From Deltaproteobacteria bacterium (lineage in GTDB: Bacteria; Myxococcota_A; UBA9160; UBA4427), in contig JAJDAO010000003.1 in the NCBI GenBank assembly GCA_029261835.1, positions 1 to 64,000 on the forward strand: a DNA stretch of 64,000 nt. The letters run 5' to 3'. The position numbers and the translations under genes were made by a program. The notes below the pieces were generated by a model. That model ran no database searches and was not told where the DNA came from. It saw nothing but the letters and a program-made list of their open reading frames with translations. Below are positions 34,966 through 43,006 of the stretch, in pieces. How positions within the stretch are numbered: position 1 is the stretch's first letter; every line of letters begins with the position of its first letter.

Positions 34966-35616
34966 TCAGGCCAAGCGCAGAACCTCTTGCACCAGGCCCT
35001 CGATTCCCACCGCGACGTCCTTGATCCCCGGGCCCAGCATGTAGGCTGGGCAGGACACGACCTTCGCCTTCTCGTCGCAGACGTAGCCCTCCACCGGGCA
35101 GTTCTTGTGATGGGCACCCATCTGCTCCAGTGCGCCCGCGGTGTCGGGGTCCGATCCGATGGTCAGCTCGACGTCGGGGAAGAGCCGGGCGCCGATGGCG
35201 GGTGCGATACAGATCAGCCCGACGGGCTTGCCCGCCTCATGGATGTCTCGCAGCAGCTTCTCGACGCCTGCGTCGACCGCACAGTCGGCTCCCTGGGTGG
35301 CGAAGGAGGAGAGGTTCTTGGCCGCGCCGAAGCCGCCCGGCAGGATGACGCCGTCGTAGTCATCGGCCTTCGCGAGAGCGACATCCCGGATCTCACCGCG
35401 CGCGATGCGCGCCGCCTCCGCCAGCACATTGCGCCCCTCGCCCGACACGGCAGTGCCGGTGCGGTGGTCGACCACGTCGAGTTGCGGCTTGTCCGGCGCG
35501 AAGCAGGCGACCTCTGCGCCGGCCTGATCCAGGGCCAGCAGCGTGATCACACTCTCGTGGATCTCGGCGCCATCGAGATATCCACAGCCCGACAACACTA
35601 CGGCGATGCGTGCCAT
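34966..35616 (-). CDS. elbB: ElbB-like glyoxalase (DJ-1/PfpI superfamily)
   Basis: A 216-residue protein. IAVVLSGCGYLDGAEIHES at the start and KPVGLICIAPA with nucleophile Cys136 are diagnostic of ElbB, the isoprenoid-biosynthesis-linked DJ-1 relative with reported glyoxalase activity. ILPGGFGAAKNLSSFA and FPDVELTIGSD complete the family pattern. ATG 35616 is chosen because homology starts there and GAGGGG precedes it; a longer in-frame extension to 36003 overlaps the next gene and is rejected. Confidence 0.93.
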   Translation of the reverse strand: MARIAVVLSGCGYLDGAEIHESVITLLALDQAGAEVACFAPDKPQLDVVDHRTGTAVSGEGRNVLAEAARIARGEIRDVALAKADDYDGVILPGGFGAAKNLSSFATQGADCAVDAGVEKLLRDIHEAGKPVGLICIAPAIGARLFPDVELTIGSDPDTAGALEQMGAHHKNCPVEGYVCDEKAKVVSCPAYMLGPGIKDVAVGIEGLVQEVLRLA

Positions 35617-35680
35617 TTCCCCTCCTTCGTGCTCGATTTGTGCTCGATTCGTGCCGGGAACGAGTATAACTCGCCGGCTC

Positions 35681-36466
35681 TCAGGCGCGCTTGATGTCGC
35701 GCTTCTCGTCCAGCCGCCAGCGGTGCAGGCCGGCCGGTTGGTAGGCGGTGACGAATACGCGGCGGTTCGTGTCGGCGCGATTCGATTGAGAGCCGTGCAC
35801 GATGTCGCGGTGGAACCACAGCACCGAGCCGGCGGGAACCGCCACGGCCATGGCCTCTTCATCGACCAGCTCGACGTCGGTGTAGAGAGCGCCGAGTACG
35901 CCCCGGTTCTTGAGGTTCTGCAGGGCGCCATGTCTGTGACTGCCGGGGATGATCCAGAGACAGCCGTTCTCCTCAGTGCCCTCGTCGATATAGGTGAGCG
36001 CACTGACGATGTGCTCGAGATCCTCGGCGCCGTAGGCCCAGTAGGGACCCTCCTGGTGCCACGGGAAGGGTGCTCCGCCCGGTCGTTTCACGTTGAGCTT
36101 GTCGCTGAACAGACTGAGCTCGTCACTTCCGATGATGTCGGCGCTGGGCTGCCACAGACGGGGGTCATCGACCAGGGCTTCGAAGCGCGCGTCGAGGTGG
36201 GCCGTTGGCTCCATCGAGCGGATGGCGCGCAGATCGTCGCGCCACTCCCACTTGATCGTCGATCCGAGCACCATCTGAAACTTCTGATTGTCGATCAGAT
36301 CGATCGGAGCGGCGTCGTCGCAGTCGGCCGCTTCTAGAACCTGCTTGTGAACATTCTCGGTCGCCGACCGAAGCTCGACGAGTTCATCCGGCGAGAAGAC
36401 GCCCTCTCGGCAGAAGAAGCCCAGCTCTTCGTACTGCTGCAGCTCTGCTTGGGTCGCTCGATACAT
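35681..36466 (-). CDS. Phytanoyl-CoA dioxygenase (PhyH) family protein
   Basis: A 261-residue Fe(II)/2-oxoglutarate oxygenase. FPWHQEGPYW gives metal ligands His137 and Glu139, VHGSQSNR gives His224 and the 2-oxoglutarate-binding Arg230. The usual HxD is HxE here, a conservative variant. The family hydroxylates branched acyl-CoAs and many secondary substrates. Neighbouring genes (P450, DUF3237, LLM) suggest a small-molecule oxidation role. ATG 36466 is supported by GAGGAG upstream and by the family N-terminus; the longer frame to 36655 is not. Confidence 0.88.
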   Translation of the reverse strand: MYRATQAELQQYEELGFFCREGVFSPDELVELRSATENVHKQVLEAADCDDAAPIDLIDNQKFQMVLGSTIKWEWRDDLRAIRSMEPTAHLDARFEALVDDPRLWQPSADIIGSDELSLFSDKLNVKRPGGAPFPWHQEGPYWAYGAEDLEHIVSALTYIDEGTEENGCLWIIPGSHRHGALQNLKNRGVLGALYTDVELVDEEAMAVAVPAGSVLWFHRDIVHGSQSNRADTNRRVFVTAYQPAGLHRWRLDEKRDIKRA

Positions 36467-36714
36467 GGCGACGGCTCCTCGACTGAGCTCGGTGGACTCG
36501 CAGCGCTTCGTCGCTCTTGCGCCCGAACTCCTCCGAAGCAGGGGACGATAGCTCCCAGGGCCGTGCGCGGCGACGGGGCGGGCGTTCAATTGCTTGCCGT
36601 TTCGCGCGCGAGTCGACGCTTGGTATGATGACGATCTCAACCAGGCGGAGTCCACTCGCGAGAGCGGCGGGTGGGTGCCGCGGCCGGTGGCCGCTGGAGC
36701 GGCTCGCGGATCGG

Positions 36715-36756
36715 GCGTCGTGGATGGGGCGTCGTGGAGAGGGCGTCGTGGAGGGG
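36715..36756 (+). repeat. 14-bp tandem repeat, three units, overlapping a ribosome site
   Basis: Units start at 36715, 36729 and 36743 with consensus GCGTCGTGGAGAGG. The last unit supplies the GGAGGGG Shine-Dalgarno of the DUF3237 gene, whose GTG start lies 3 bases after the repeat. A change in copy number would alter the leader and could tune expression. Confidence 0.85.
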
Positions 36757-36759
36757 GCA

Positions 36760-37218
36760 GTGATCGAGCTGAAGCATCTCATGACATATCGCGCCGAGTT
36801 GGCGCAGCCGGTCGATGTCGGCGTCGGGCCGTCGGGCTGGCGGCAGATCTTCGACGTAACGGGAGGGCACTTCGAGGGGCCGCGGCTCCGGGGCAAGGTG
36901 CTTGCGAGCGGCGGTGACTGGCTGCTGGTCGGCGACGGTGGGGTGGGTCGCCTCGACGTGCGGGCGACCTTCGAGACCGACGACGGCGCGCACATCTACC
37001 TGCAGTATCACGGCATCCTGATCTTCAACGACCACGTGACCAGAGCCCTCTCGGAGGGGGTCGAGACGCAGTACGGCGACACCTACTTCATGGCGTCGCA
37101 GCGCTTCGAGACGGGTCATGCCGACTATGCCTGGCTCAACGCCGTGGTCGCTTTGGGGCAGGGCAGGGTGTTGCCCAGCGCGGTGGAGTATCGTGTCTTC
37201 GAGGTGTGCAACGCGTAG
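36760..37218 (+). CDS. DUF3237 domain-containing protein
   Basis: A 152-residue protein matching DUF3237: IELKHLMTYRAELAQPVDVG at the start, VTGGHFEGPRLRGKVLASGG and GDWLLVGDGGVGRLDVRATF in the middle, YLQYHGIL after. The family is a small beta-barrel of unknown reaction, common in aromatic and steroid degradation clusters. GTG 36760 gives the usual N-terminus; GTG 36748 is possible. The ribosome site is made by a tandem repeat. Confidence 0.88.
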   Translation: MIELKHLMTYRAELAQPVDVGVGPSGWRQIFDVTGGHFEGPRLRGKVLASGGDWLLVGDGGVGRLDVRATFETDDGAHIYLQYHGILIFNDHVTRALSEGVETQYGDTYFMASQRFETGHADYAWLNAVVALGQGRVLPSAVEYRVFEVCNA

Positions 37219-37358
37219 ACGCCGCAGTTCGGTCTGCTGGGCTCTCATTGCCTGGTGACGGGCCGGCGTAATCGCGCTGCCATCGATCGAGACGCTGCCG
37301 CCCGGCTATCGACCGCGATGCGGAGCGGGTAGCGTCACAGCAGAAGGGGGAGTCGCAC

Positions 37359-38393
37359 ATGGTCACCGCGAACGACGGCTCGCGCAGGCGCTACTGGGGA
37401 TTCGTGATACCGGGTCCCGCCGCGCTCGTCTCGGGGCTGGCGAAGCAGGCCGAATCGCAGGGGCTCGAGGGTATCTTCGCCGCGCAGGTCAATTCGGTGC
37501 CCTGGGTGCCGCTGGCGGCGGCAGCCGCCGCGACCGAGCACATCGGGATCGCGAGTGGAATCGCCATCGCCGCAGCGCGCAGCCCCTACGAAACCGCCAT
37601 CGCGGCGATCGATCTGGACAGGCTGAGCGACGGTCGCTTCACGCTCGGCCTGGGGGCCAGTGTGCACAGCTGGACGTGTGGCGTCTACGGTGCCCCGCCC
37701 CACAAGCCGCTCGCCCACCTGCGCGAGACGGTGGCCGCGGTGCGCCACATCATTCGAGGGGCCCACCGAGGACTCACGCCATTCGAGGGTGAGTACTACC
37801 GGGCAGACTTTGCCGAACTCCAGCCCGCGCAGCCGCCGGTTCGCGAAGAGATTCCCATCTGGCTGGCCGCGTTACGGGGCGCCGCGGTTCAGCTCGCCGC
37901 GGAGGTGGCGGACGGCATCATGGGGCATCCGATGTGGTCGCTCGATTGGGCGGTGGAGGGCATTCGGCCCTTCATGAAGAAGGGGCTCGAGCGATCCGGG
38001 CGCAAGCGGGAGGACGTGGAGCTCAACCTCTGGCTGTGGTGCGCGCCCGGGGTCGACGAGGCCACCGCCATCGAGGACGCGCGCCCGACCGTCGCCTTCT
38101 ACGCGGGCGTCGCGCAGTACGAGTCGTTCTTTGCCGCGCATGGTTTTGGCGACGAGGCGCGCCGTCTTCAGCAATACGTGCGTACGCGGGATGTTCTGGA
38201 TCACGGTGACCTCGTTCCCGACGACATGGTTCGCGCCTTCGTGATCTGCGGCAAACCGGATGTCGTACGTGAGCGGGTCGAACGCGCCTGGACGGTGGCT
38301 GATTCTCTGGTCCTCGTCCCGCCGGCCTACGCGGTGACGCCCGAGAAGACGCTGCACTACATGGGTGAGATCGCCAAGCTCTTCTATCAGTAA
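37359..38393 (+). CDS. Luciferase-like F420-dependent oxidoreductase
   Basis: A 344-residue LLM-class enzyme. SDGRFTLGLGASVHSW is the substrate/cofactor loop region, and LAKQAESQGLEGIFAAQVNS the first barrel segment. It is only distantly similar to the other two LLM proteins of the window, so they are not recent duplicates. ATG 37359 follows AAGGGGGAG. It is downstream of the DUF3237 gene in the same direction (140 bases), and both probably act on the same compound class. Substrate unknown. Confidence 0.88.
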   Translation: MVTANDGSRRRYWGFVIPGPAALVSGLAKQAESQGLEGIFAAQVNSVPWVPLAAAAAATEHIGIASGIAIAAARSPYETAIAAIDLDRLSDGRFTLGLGASVHSWTCGVYGAPPHKPLAHLRETVAAVRHIIRGAHRGLTPFEGEYYRADFAELQPAQPPVREEIPIWLAALRGAAVQLAAEVADGIMGHPMWSLDWAVEGIRPFMKKGLERSGRKREDVELNLWLWCAPGVDEATAIEDARPTVAFYAGVAQYESFFAAHGFGDEARRLQQYVRTRDVLDHGDLVPDDMVRAFVICGKPDVVRERVERAWTVADSLVLVPPAYAVTPEKTLHYMGEIAKLFYQ

Positions 38394-38395
38394 GG

Positions 38396-38469
38396 GTACG
38401 CCGTGAGGAGTAGGTGTACGCCGTGAGCGATAGGCGTGAGTCGTGAGCAGTAGGCGTGAGCCGTGAGCG
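38396..38469 (+). repeat. 20-bp tandem repeat covering the permease start
   Basis: Degenerate 20-base units begin at 38396, 38416, 38436 and 38456; each contains the CGTGAG core and the first three end in a TAGG motif. They fill the whole gap between the LLM gene and the permease gene. The chosen GTG start (38463) lies in the fourth unit. Confidence 0.8.
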
Positions 38470-40256
38470 CCCTGGCACAGTCCTTCGAGGCGGCGGGCGG
38501 CGGCCTCTCCCTGGTCCTCATCGTGGCGATCACCGGCACCATGGTCGCGTTGGCATTCGTCTACCTCGGCGCCGCGATTGTGGTGCTCGGGCGTTTCGCG
38601 CAGGCGGTTCGGCGGCCGCGCTGGGTCTTGTTGAGCGGCCTGCTGGCGAGCGCCTCGCTGGCGGCAATCCTGGTTCGGGTCCAGCTCCCCGAGGCCTCAT
38701 TGGCTCCCTGGGGCGAGTGGGGCCGGGCGTGGGGACTGCGGCTGGTCGGGCTGCTCCCGCTCTGTGCCCTGGCGATGGGTGCTTGCCGCCTGCTGCTCTC
38801 GCGCGTGTCCTCCGGCTGGCTCGTGGGGCTCCTACTCGGGGGCGTCGCGATCGCTCTTGCTCTGGTCGGGTGGCCGGGGGGCTCCGATGTGATCGGGGGA
38901 GGGCTGCTCCAGCTCCTCGTGGCCGGGTTGGCGCTGGGGCTGGTGCCACTCGCGGTCGGCGGACTGCTGGAGCTTCGCGCAGGCGTGGAGTGGTTCATCG
39001 CTGTGCGCTATCTGGTGGCCCAGCGGCGGCAGGTGTTCATTTCGGCGATTACGCTGATATGCGTTGGTGGCGTTGCGGCGGGCGTTTGGCTCATCATCGT
39101 TGTCCTCTCGGTGATGAACGGCTTCGAGCGAACCTGGCGAGATGAGATCGTCGGCAACTACGCCCACTTCATCGTAGGCAGTGAGTTCGGCCAGATCGCT
39201 GGCCACGAGGCACCACTCGAGCGCATACGTGCCTCGCACGGGGTGGTGGCCGCGAGCCCGTACCTGCAGGCGGAGGGCATGGTGCGAGTCGCCAGCGGTC
39301 GCATCGTCCCGGTGCGTCTGCGCGGCATCGATCCGATGGCCGTCTCCCGTGTGACGAAGCTCGCGGACAAGGTGGTCGCTGGCTCACTCGACTCGCTGAA
39401 CGTGCACACCCGCGCTGGTGAACCGGCCGCGGACGGCCCACCGGGGTTGCTGCTCGGGCGGGTGATGGCCACCCGGATCGGGGTCGATGTCGGCGACACG
39501 ATCGTGCTGATCGCCCCCTTCGGCGGCGCGCCTACACCAATGGGCACGGCGCCCAGGCTGGTGCGCTTTCGCGTCACCGGGCTGTTCGCGTCGAGCTTCC
39601 TCCAATACGACGAGCTCTATGCCTACGCGAATCTGTACGCGGTGCAGGCGTTTCTGGGTGTCGCTGACGTGGTAGACGGCTTTGAGGTTCGCAGCGTCGA
39701 CTTCTACCGCTCTCGGCGCGTAGCGGCCGAGGTGGCGCGACAGCTCGGTTACCCGTTCTACTCGCGTGACTGGAAGGATCTGTTTCCACAGTTCTTCCAT
39801 GCGCTGCGGGACAATCGCTCACTGATGTTCATGCTGCTGGTCATGATCATGGTGGTCGCGGCCTTCGTGATCGTCGTTACGCTCATGATGATGATCATGG
39901 CCAAGTCGGCCGATATCGCGATCCTCAAGACCATGGGCGCCTCTGACGAGAGCATCGAGCGTATCTTTGCCATTGAGGGCACGCTGATCGGTCTCGCTGG
40001 TGTGACGTTGGGGGTCCTGGCGGGGGTCGCGGTGACGACACGACTGGCGTGGATCCAGGAGCGAATCGAAGAGATCACGGGCGTCGACACGCTGCCCGCC
40101 AGTATCTATCAGATTTCGACGCTGCCGTCCGAGGTCGATCCGCTCCAGGTGACGGGTGTGGTGAGCATCGCGCTGATACTCTCGCTCGGCGCCACGCTGC
40201 TGCCGAGCCGGCACGGCGCGCGGCTCGACCCGGTGGAGGCCCTGCGCCACGATTGA
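38463..40256 (+). CDS. LolC/LolE-like ABC transporter permease with N-terminal membrane extension
   Basis: A 597-residue permease. From about residue 177 it matches LolC/E: EWFIAVRYLVAQRRQVFISA, then ICVGGVAAGVWLIIVVLSVMNGFE, a periplasmic MacB-like domain, and three more membrane helices from about 455. Unusually, the first roughly 170 residues add about five or six hydrophobic segments absent from standard LolC/E. No ATPase (LolD) gene is adjacent. It probably works in lipoprotein release or another MacB/FtsX-type export. The start is GTG 38463 within a tandem repeat; other in-frame starts are possible. Confidence 0.85.
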   Translation: MSALAQSFEAAGGGLSLVLIVAITGTMVALAFVYLGAAIVVLGRFAQAVRRPRWVLLSGLLASASLAAILVRVQLPEASLAPWGEWGRAWGLRLVGLLPLCALAMGACRLLLSRVSSGWLVGLLLGGVAIALALVGWPGGSDVIGGGLLQLLVAGLALGLVPLAVGGLLELRAGVEWFIAVRYLVAQRRQVFISAITLICVGGVAAGVWLIIVVLSVMNGFERTWRDEIVGNYAHFIVGSEFGQIAGHEAPLERIRASHGVVAASPYLQAEGMVRVASGRIVPVRLRGIDPMAVSRVTKLADKVVAGSLDSLNVHTRAGEPAADGPPGLLLGRVMATRIGVDVGDTIVLIAPFGGAPTPMGTAPRLVRFRVTGLFASSFLQYDELYAYANLYAVQAFLGVADVVDGFEVRSVDFYRSRRVAAEVARQLGYPFYSRDWKDLFPQFFHALRDNRSLMFMLLVMIMVVAAFVIVVTLMMMIMAKSADIAILKTMGASDESIERIFAIEGTLIGLAGVTLGVLAGVAVTTRLAWIQERIEEITGVDTLPASIYQISTLPSEVDPLQVTGVVSIALILSLGATLLPSRHGARLDPVEALRHD

Positions 40257-40308
40257 GAGTGAGTCTTACCACGCTGCTCGGCAATCGAGCCACGGAGGGG
40301 GGAATGCC

Positions 40309-42222
40309 TTGCGATTCGTGATACCGATGCACCTGCTGCTCGCATCGGCGCTGTCGATATCATTCCTTGCCCCCGCCGGTCTGGCTCGGGCAGATCGCAC
40401 CGTCTTCAACTTGAGTGACCGCTACGCTCAGACGAGCTGGCCCGCCGGTCATCGGGACTCGGCGAATAGCGACTACGTGCCGCTCGTGATGTCGCGAGCG
40501 AACCGCATTCGCAAGCGCCTGCTCGAGGGGCACCCGATCTTCTGGCCGCCGAGCGCGGGCCTACACGGCCGCTACTACGTGAGCAGTGGCAAGGGCCCCG
40601 GATACAGCAACCTGCACGCTTTCGACAGCGACGGCAACCTGCTCTGGCAGGCACCGCCGCAGCAGAGCGTCGAAGACCTCGACTCGTACGCGATCATCAA
40701 CGCGCCAGTGGTGGATGCCGCCGGCCGTGTCTACGTGGGTGACGTCAACCAGCTCTGGGCCTTCGAGGCGGACGGCGCCATTCTGTGGACGACCGATCTG
40801 ACCCAGTATGGCGTCGATCACGGCTTCATGAGCGTCGTGCTCAGCAAGCAGGGCTGGGTCGGCGGTATCTCGTCCAACGGCAAGCTGGTATTCCTGAAGC
40901 CGGAGGACGGGAGTCTGGCGGTGCCTGTGCTCGATCTGCCCGGCGGCCACGGACCGCCCGCGCAGGACACGCCACCCGGTGATCTGTGGAAGGATCTGAT
41001 GGACCCCGCCATCAAGCCCTTCATGTTCAATCTCATTCAGGGCTGGGAGATGGAGGTAGCCAACACACCGGCCCTGCATCCCGAGACCGGCCGGATCTAC
41101 ATCACCGCTGCGGGGATCGAGGCCGGGACCGGTGTGCTCTACGGGATCGACGTGCGAGATGATCGGCTGGAGATCGCGTTCGAGGCCGCGATGGGCGGCG
41201 GCAGCGGCACGAGCCCGGCCATTTCACATGACGGAAGGCAAGTCTACGCGCTGGACGAGGCCGGGCACATGGTGGCGGTCGACGCCGTCAGCGGCGAGAG
41301 GCTGTGGCAGACCGAACAGGGAGGTGGCGGTTCGGCCTCTCCCAGTGTCGGACCGGACGGAACGATCTACACGGCCTTCCAGGACCACATGCTCGCCTTC
41401 GGGCCCGATGGCTCACTCGCCTGGCAGCGATCGTACAACGACCTGGCGGCGCGACAGGTTCCGCCGCTGGGGTGGTTCTGGGGGCTGATCTTCTCGCAGC
41501 CCGTGGCCTTCATCGACAGCCTGTTTACCGTGGGCGAGCGCGAGGGCTGGCTCAATATCGTCTGCGGCTACCACATTCGCATCATGCCCTCGCGCAGCAG
41601 TCGCACGCTCGTGCCGATTCCGCTGCGTTCGGTGATCGTGGCGATCGATCTCGAAAGTGGCGAGCCGCTGGGCGAGCCGCTGGTGATTCCGGAGACGAGC
41701 GAGGGCTTCGTCGTGCCGACGGCGGATGGAAACACCTTCGTCACGCTGTCCGGGGCGATCGGTTCGATCTTCTATCACATGCTCAATCCGATTCTGCCCG
41801 CGCGTTTCAAGGTGCCGCACGAGCCGCGGGCCGGGCTGCTGCTGCTGGAGCCGCAATCTCACTCCGCTCTCTGGCGCGACGGGCTCGAGTGGCTGGCGCT
41901 CTTGGTGGCGCGGGCCGCTGATGAGCTCGAGGCGGGTCGCCCGCAGACGGCTCGCGCCAGTCTGCGCCGAGGCGCGCTGCAGCTCGGCGCAGCGCCCGCC
42001 GTGCTGGGCAAGGCTGTGCTGCGCGATGTAGTCGCCGACGACGCGGCGCTGCGCGCCGCAGCGGGGATCGCGCAGGCCGAGCGAAGGCTTCGTGCGGCGC
42101 TCTCGCCGAGCGCATGGTTGCCGGACGCCGAGCGCGGCCGCTCACGGCTCGTCGACGAGCTGAAGGCGCTATCGGCGCTGCTGGCGGAGACCGGCCAGCT
42201 GCTGGATGGGGCGGATTCGTAG
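40309..42222 (+). CDS. Secreted PQQ-like beta-propeller protein
   Basis: A 637-residue protein with an N-terminal signal peptide (MRFVIPMHLLLASALSISFL, cleavage probably near AGLARA-DR). Repeated blades include NLLWQAPPQ, AILWTTDL, GERLWQTEQ and SLAWQRSY, the tryptophan pattern of PQQ-like repeats. It does not look like a complete quinoprotein dehydrogenase, so a scaffold or sensor role is likely. The last 130 residues form an Ala/Leu/Arg-rich helical region. TTG 40309 after GGAGGGGGG is chosen because it starts the signal peptide properly. Confidence 0.82.
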   Translation: MRFVIPMHLLLASALSISFLAPAGLARADRTVFNLSDRYAQTSWPAGHRDSANSDYVPLVMSRANRIRKRLLEGHPIFWPPSAGLHGRYYVSSGKGPGYSNLHAFDSDGNLLWQAPPQQSVEDLDSYAIINAPVVDAAGRVYVGDVNQLWAFEADGAILWTTDLTQYGVDHGFMSVVLSKQGWVGGISSNGKLVFLKPEDGSLAVPVLDLPGGHGPPAQDTPPGDLWKDLMDPAIKPFMFNLIQGWEMEVANTPALHPETGRIYITAAGIEAGTGVLYGIDVRDDRLEIAFEAAMGGGSGTSPAISHDGRQVYALDEAGHMVAVDAVSGERLWQTEQGGGGSASPSVGPDGTIYTAFQDHMLAFGPDGSLAWQRSYNDLAARQVPPLGWFWGLIFSQPVAFIDSLFTVGEREGWLNIVCGYHIRIMPSRSSRTLVPIPLRSVIVAIDLESGEPLGEPLVIPETSEGFVVPTADGNTFVTLSGAIGSIFYHMLNPILPARFKVPHEPRAGLLLLEPQSHSALWRDGLEWLALLVARAADELEAGRPQTARASLRRGALQLGAAPAVLGKAVLRDVVADDAALRAAAGIAQAERRLRAALSPSAWLPDAERGRSRLVDELKALSALLAETGQLLDGADS

Positions 42223-42339
42223 CCGGCGTCGCGACGGCAACACGCGCCGACCCGAAATCGCACTCCCGCCCGATCAGGAGGTGATCAATCGGCGAGAACG
42301 TGCGATTCTTCCGCCCGGCGCTTGCCGCCATTGGCGGAA

Positions 42340-42369
42340 TCCGCTTCCCGACTGGCAGTGGGAAGCGGA
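42340..42369. terminator. Hairpin between propeller and stress-protein genes
   Basis: TCCGCTTCCC and GGGAAGCGGA form perfect 10-base arms around a 10-base loop. A smaller hairpin CCGCCA-T-TGGCGG lies just before (42325-42337). There is no T-run after the stem, so factor-independent termination is uncertain; it could be a leader structure of the stress-protein gene. Confidence 0.35.
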
Positions 42370-42467
42370 ATGAGAGACAGACAAGCCGCCACCCCCAGCT
42401 CAGTATTCCAGCGATTCTCCGGACATTCCCGGCCGGCCGTGCCGGGTGCAACCCAGGAGGTGACGAG

Positions 42468-42899
42468 ATGTTCCAGCCCCGCGCGATCCTGCTCCCCATC
42501 GATCTCGATACGGACGGGTTCGAAGCGCTTTCCTTCGCCGTCGCCTTCGCCAAGCAATTCGATGCCGCGCTGCACTTCTTCTTCGTGAACAACCCGCACG
42601 CTGGATATCGTCATCCATCCCTCTCGGTGGAGGAGCTGAAGGAACGTATCGAGGCGCAGCCCGTTGCGGGGAGCCTCGCCGACATGCGTGTCCAATACTC
42701 CGTCACGCGTGGGGATCTGGGGGACGAGACCCACCGCTATTGCCGCGAGAACGAGATCGATCTGCTGATCACCAGCCATGAACGCCACAGTCGTCTGTAC
42801 ACGAGCCTTCTGGACACCCGTGATGAAGAGATCATCGAGTCGGTGGATGTCCCGGTGCTCGTCATGCCCAAGCGGCTCCTAGAGCTACTCGAGTCCTGA
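42468..42899 (+). CDS. Universal stress protein (UspA-type)
   Basis: A 143-residue UspA-fold protein: ILLPIDLDTDGFEALSFAV at the start and IDLLITSHERHSRLYTSL and VDVPVLVMPK near the end. The ATP-binding pattern G-2x-G-9x-G(S/T) of the nucleotide-binding subgroup is missing, so it should belong to the UspA-like group that does not bind ATP. ATG 42468 has an excellent AGGAGGTGA 4 bases upstream, predicting strong translation. Confidence 0.88.
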   Translation: MFQPRAILLPIDLDTDGFEALSFAVAFAKQFDAALHFFFVNNPHAGYRHPSLSVEELKERIEAQPVAGSLADMRVQYSVTRGDLGDETHRYCRENEIDLLITSHERHSRLYTSLLDTRDEEIIESVDVPVLVMPKRLLELLES

Positions 42900-43006
42900 A
42901 GCGAGAGCCGGGAGCCGAGACATCCCATGCCCGCCGCGCGGGCTTGTCCAGATCGATTCGGGGGAATCCCGATCGCCTGCCGAAAGCGCGGAACGAAAGG
43001 AAAGTC

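Noticed and set aside
34966..36003. A 345-residue version of ElbB.
   Set aside because: The extra N-terminal residues overlap the PhyH gene in a different frame; ElbB homology starts exactly at 35616.
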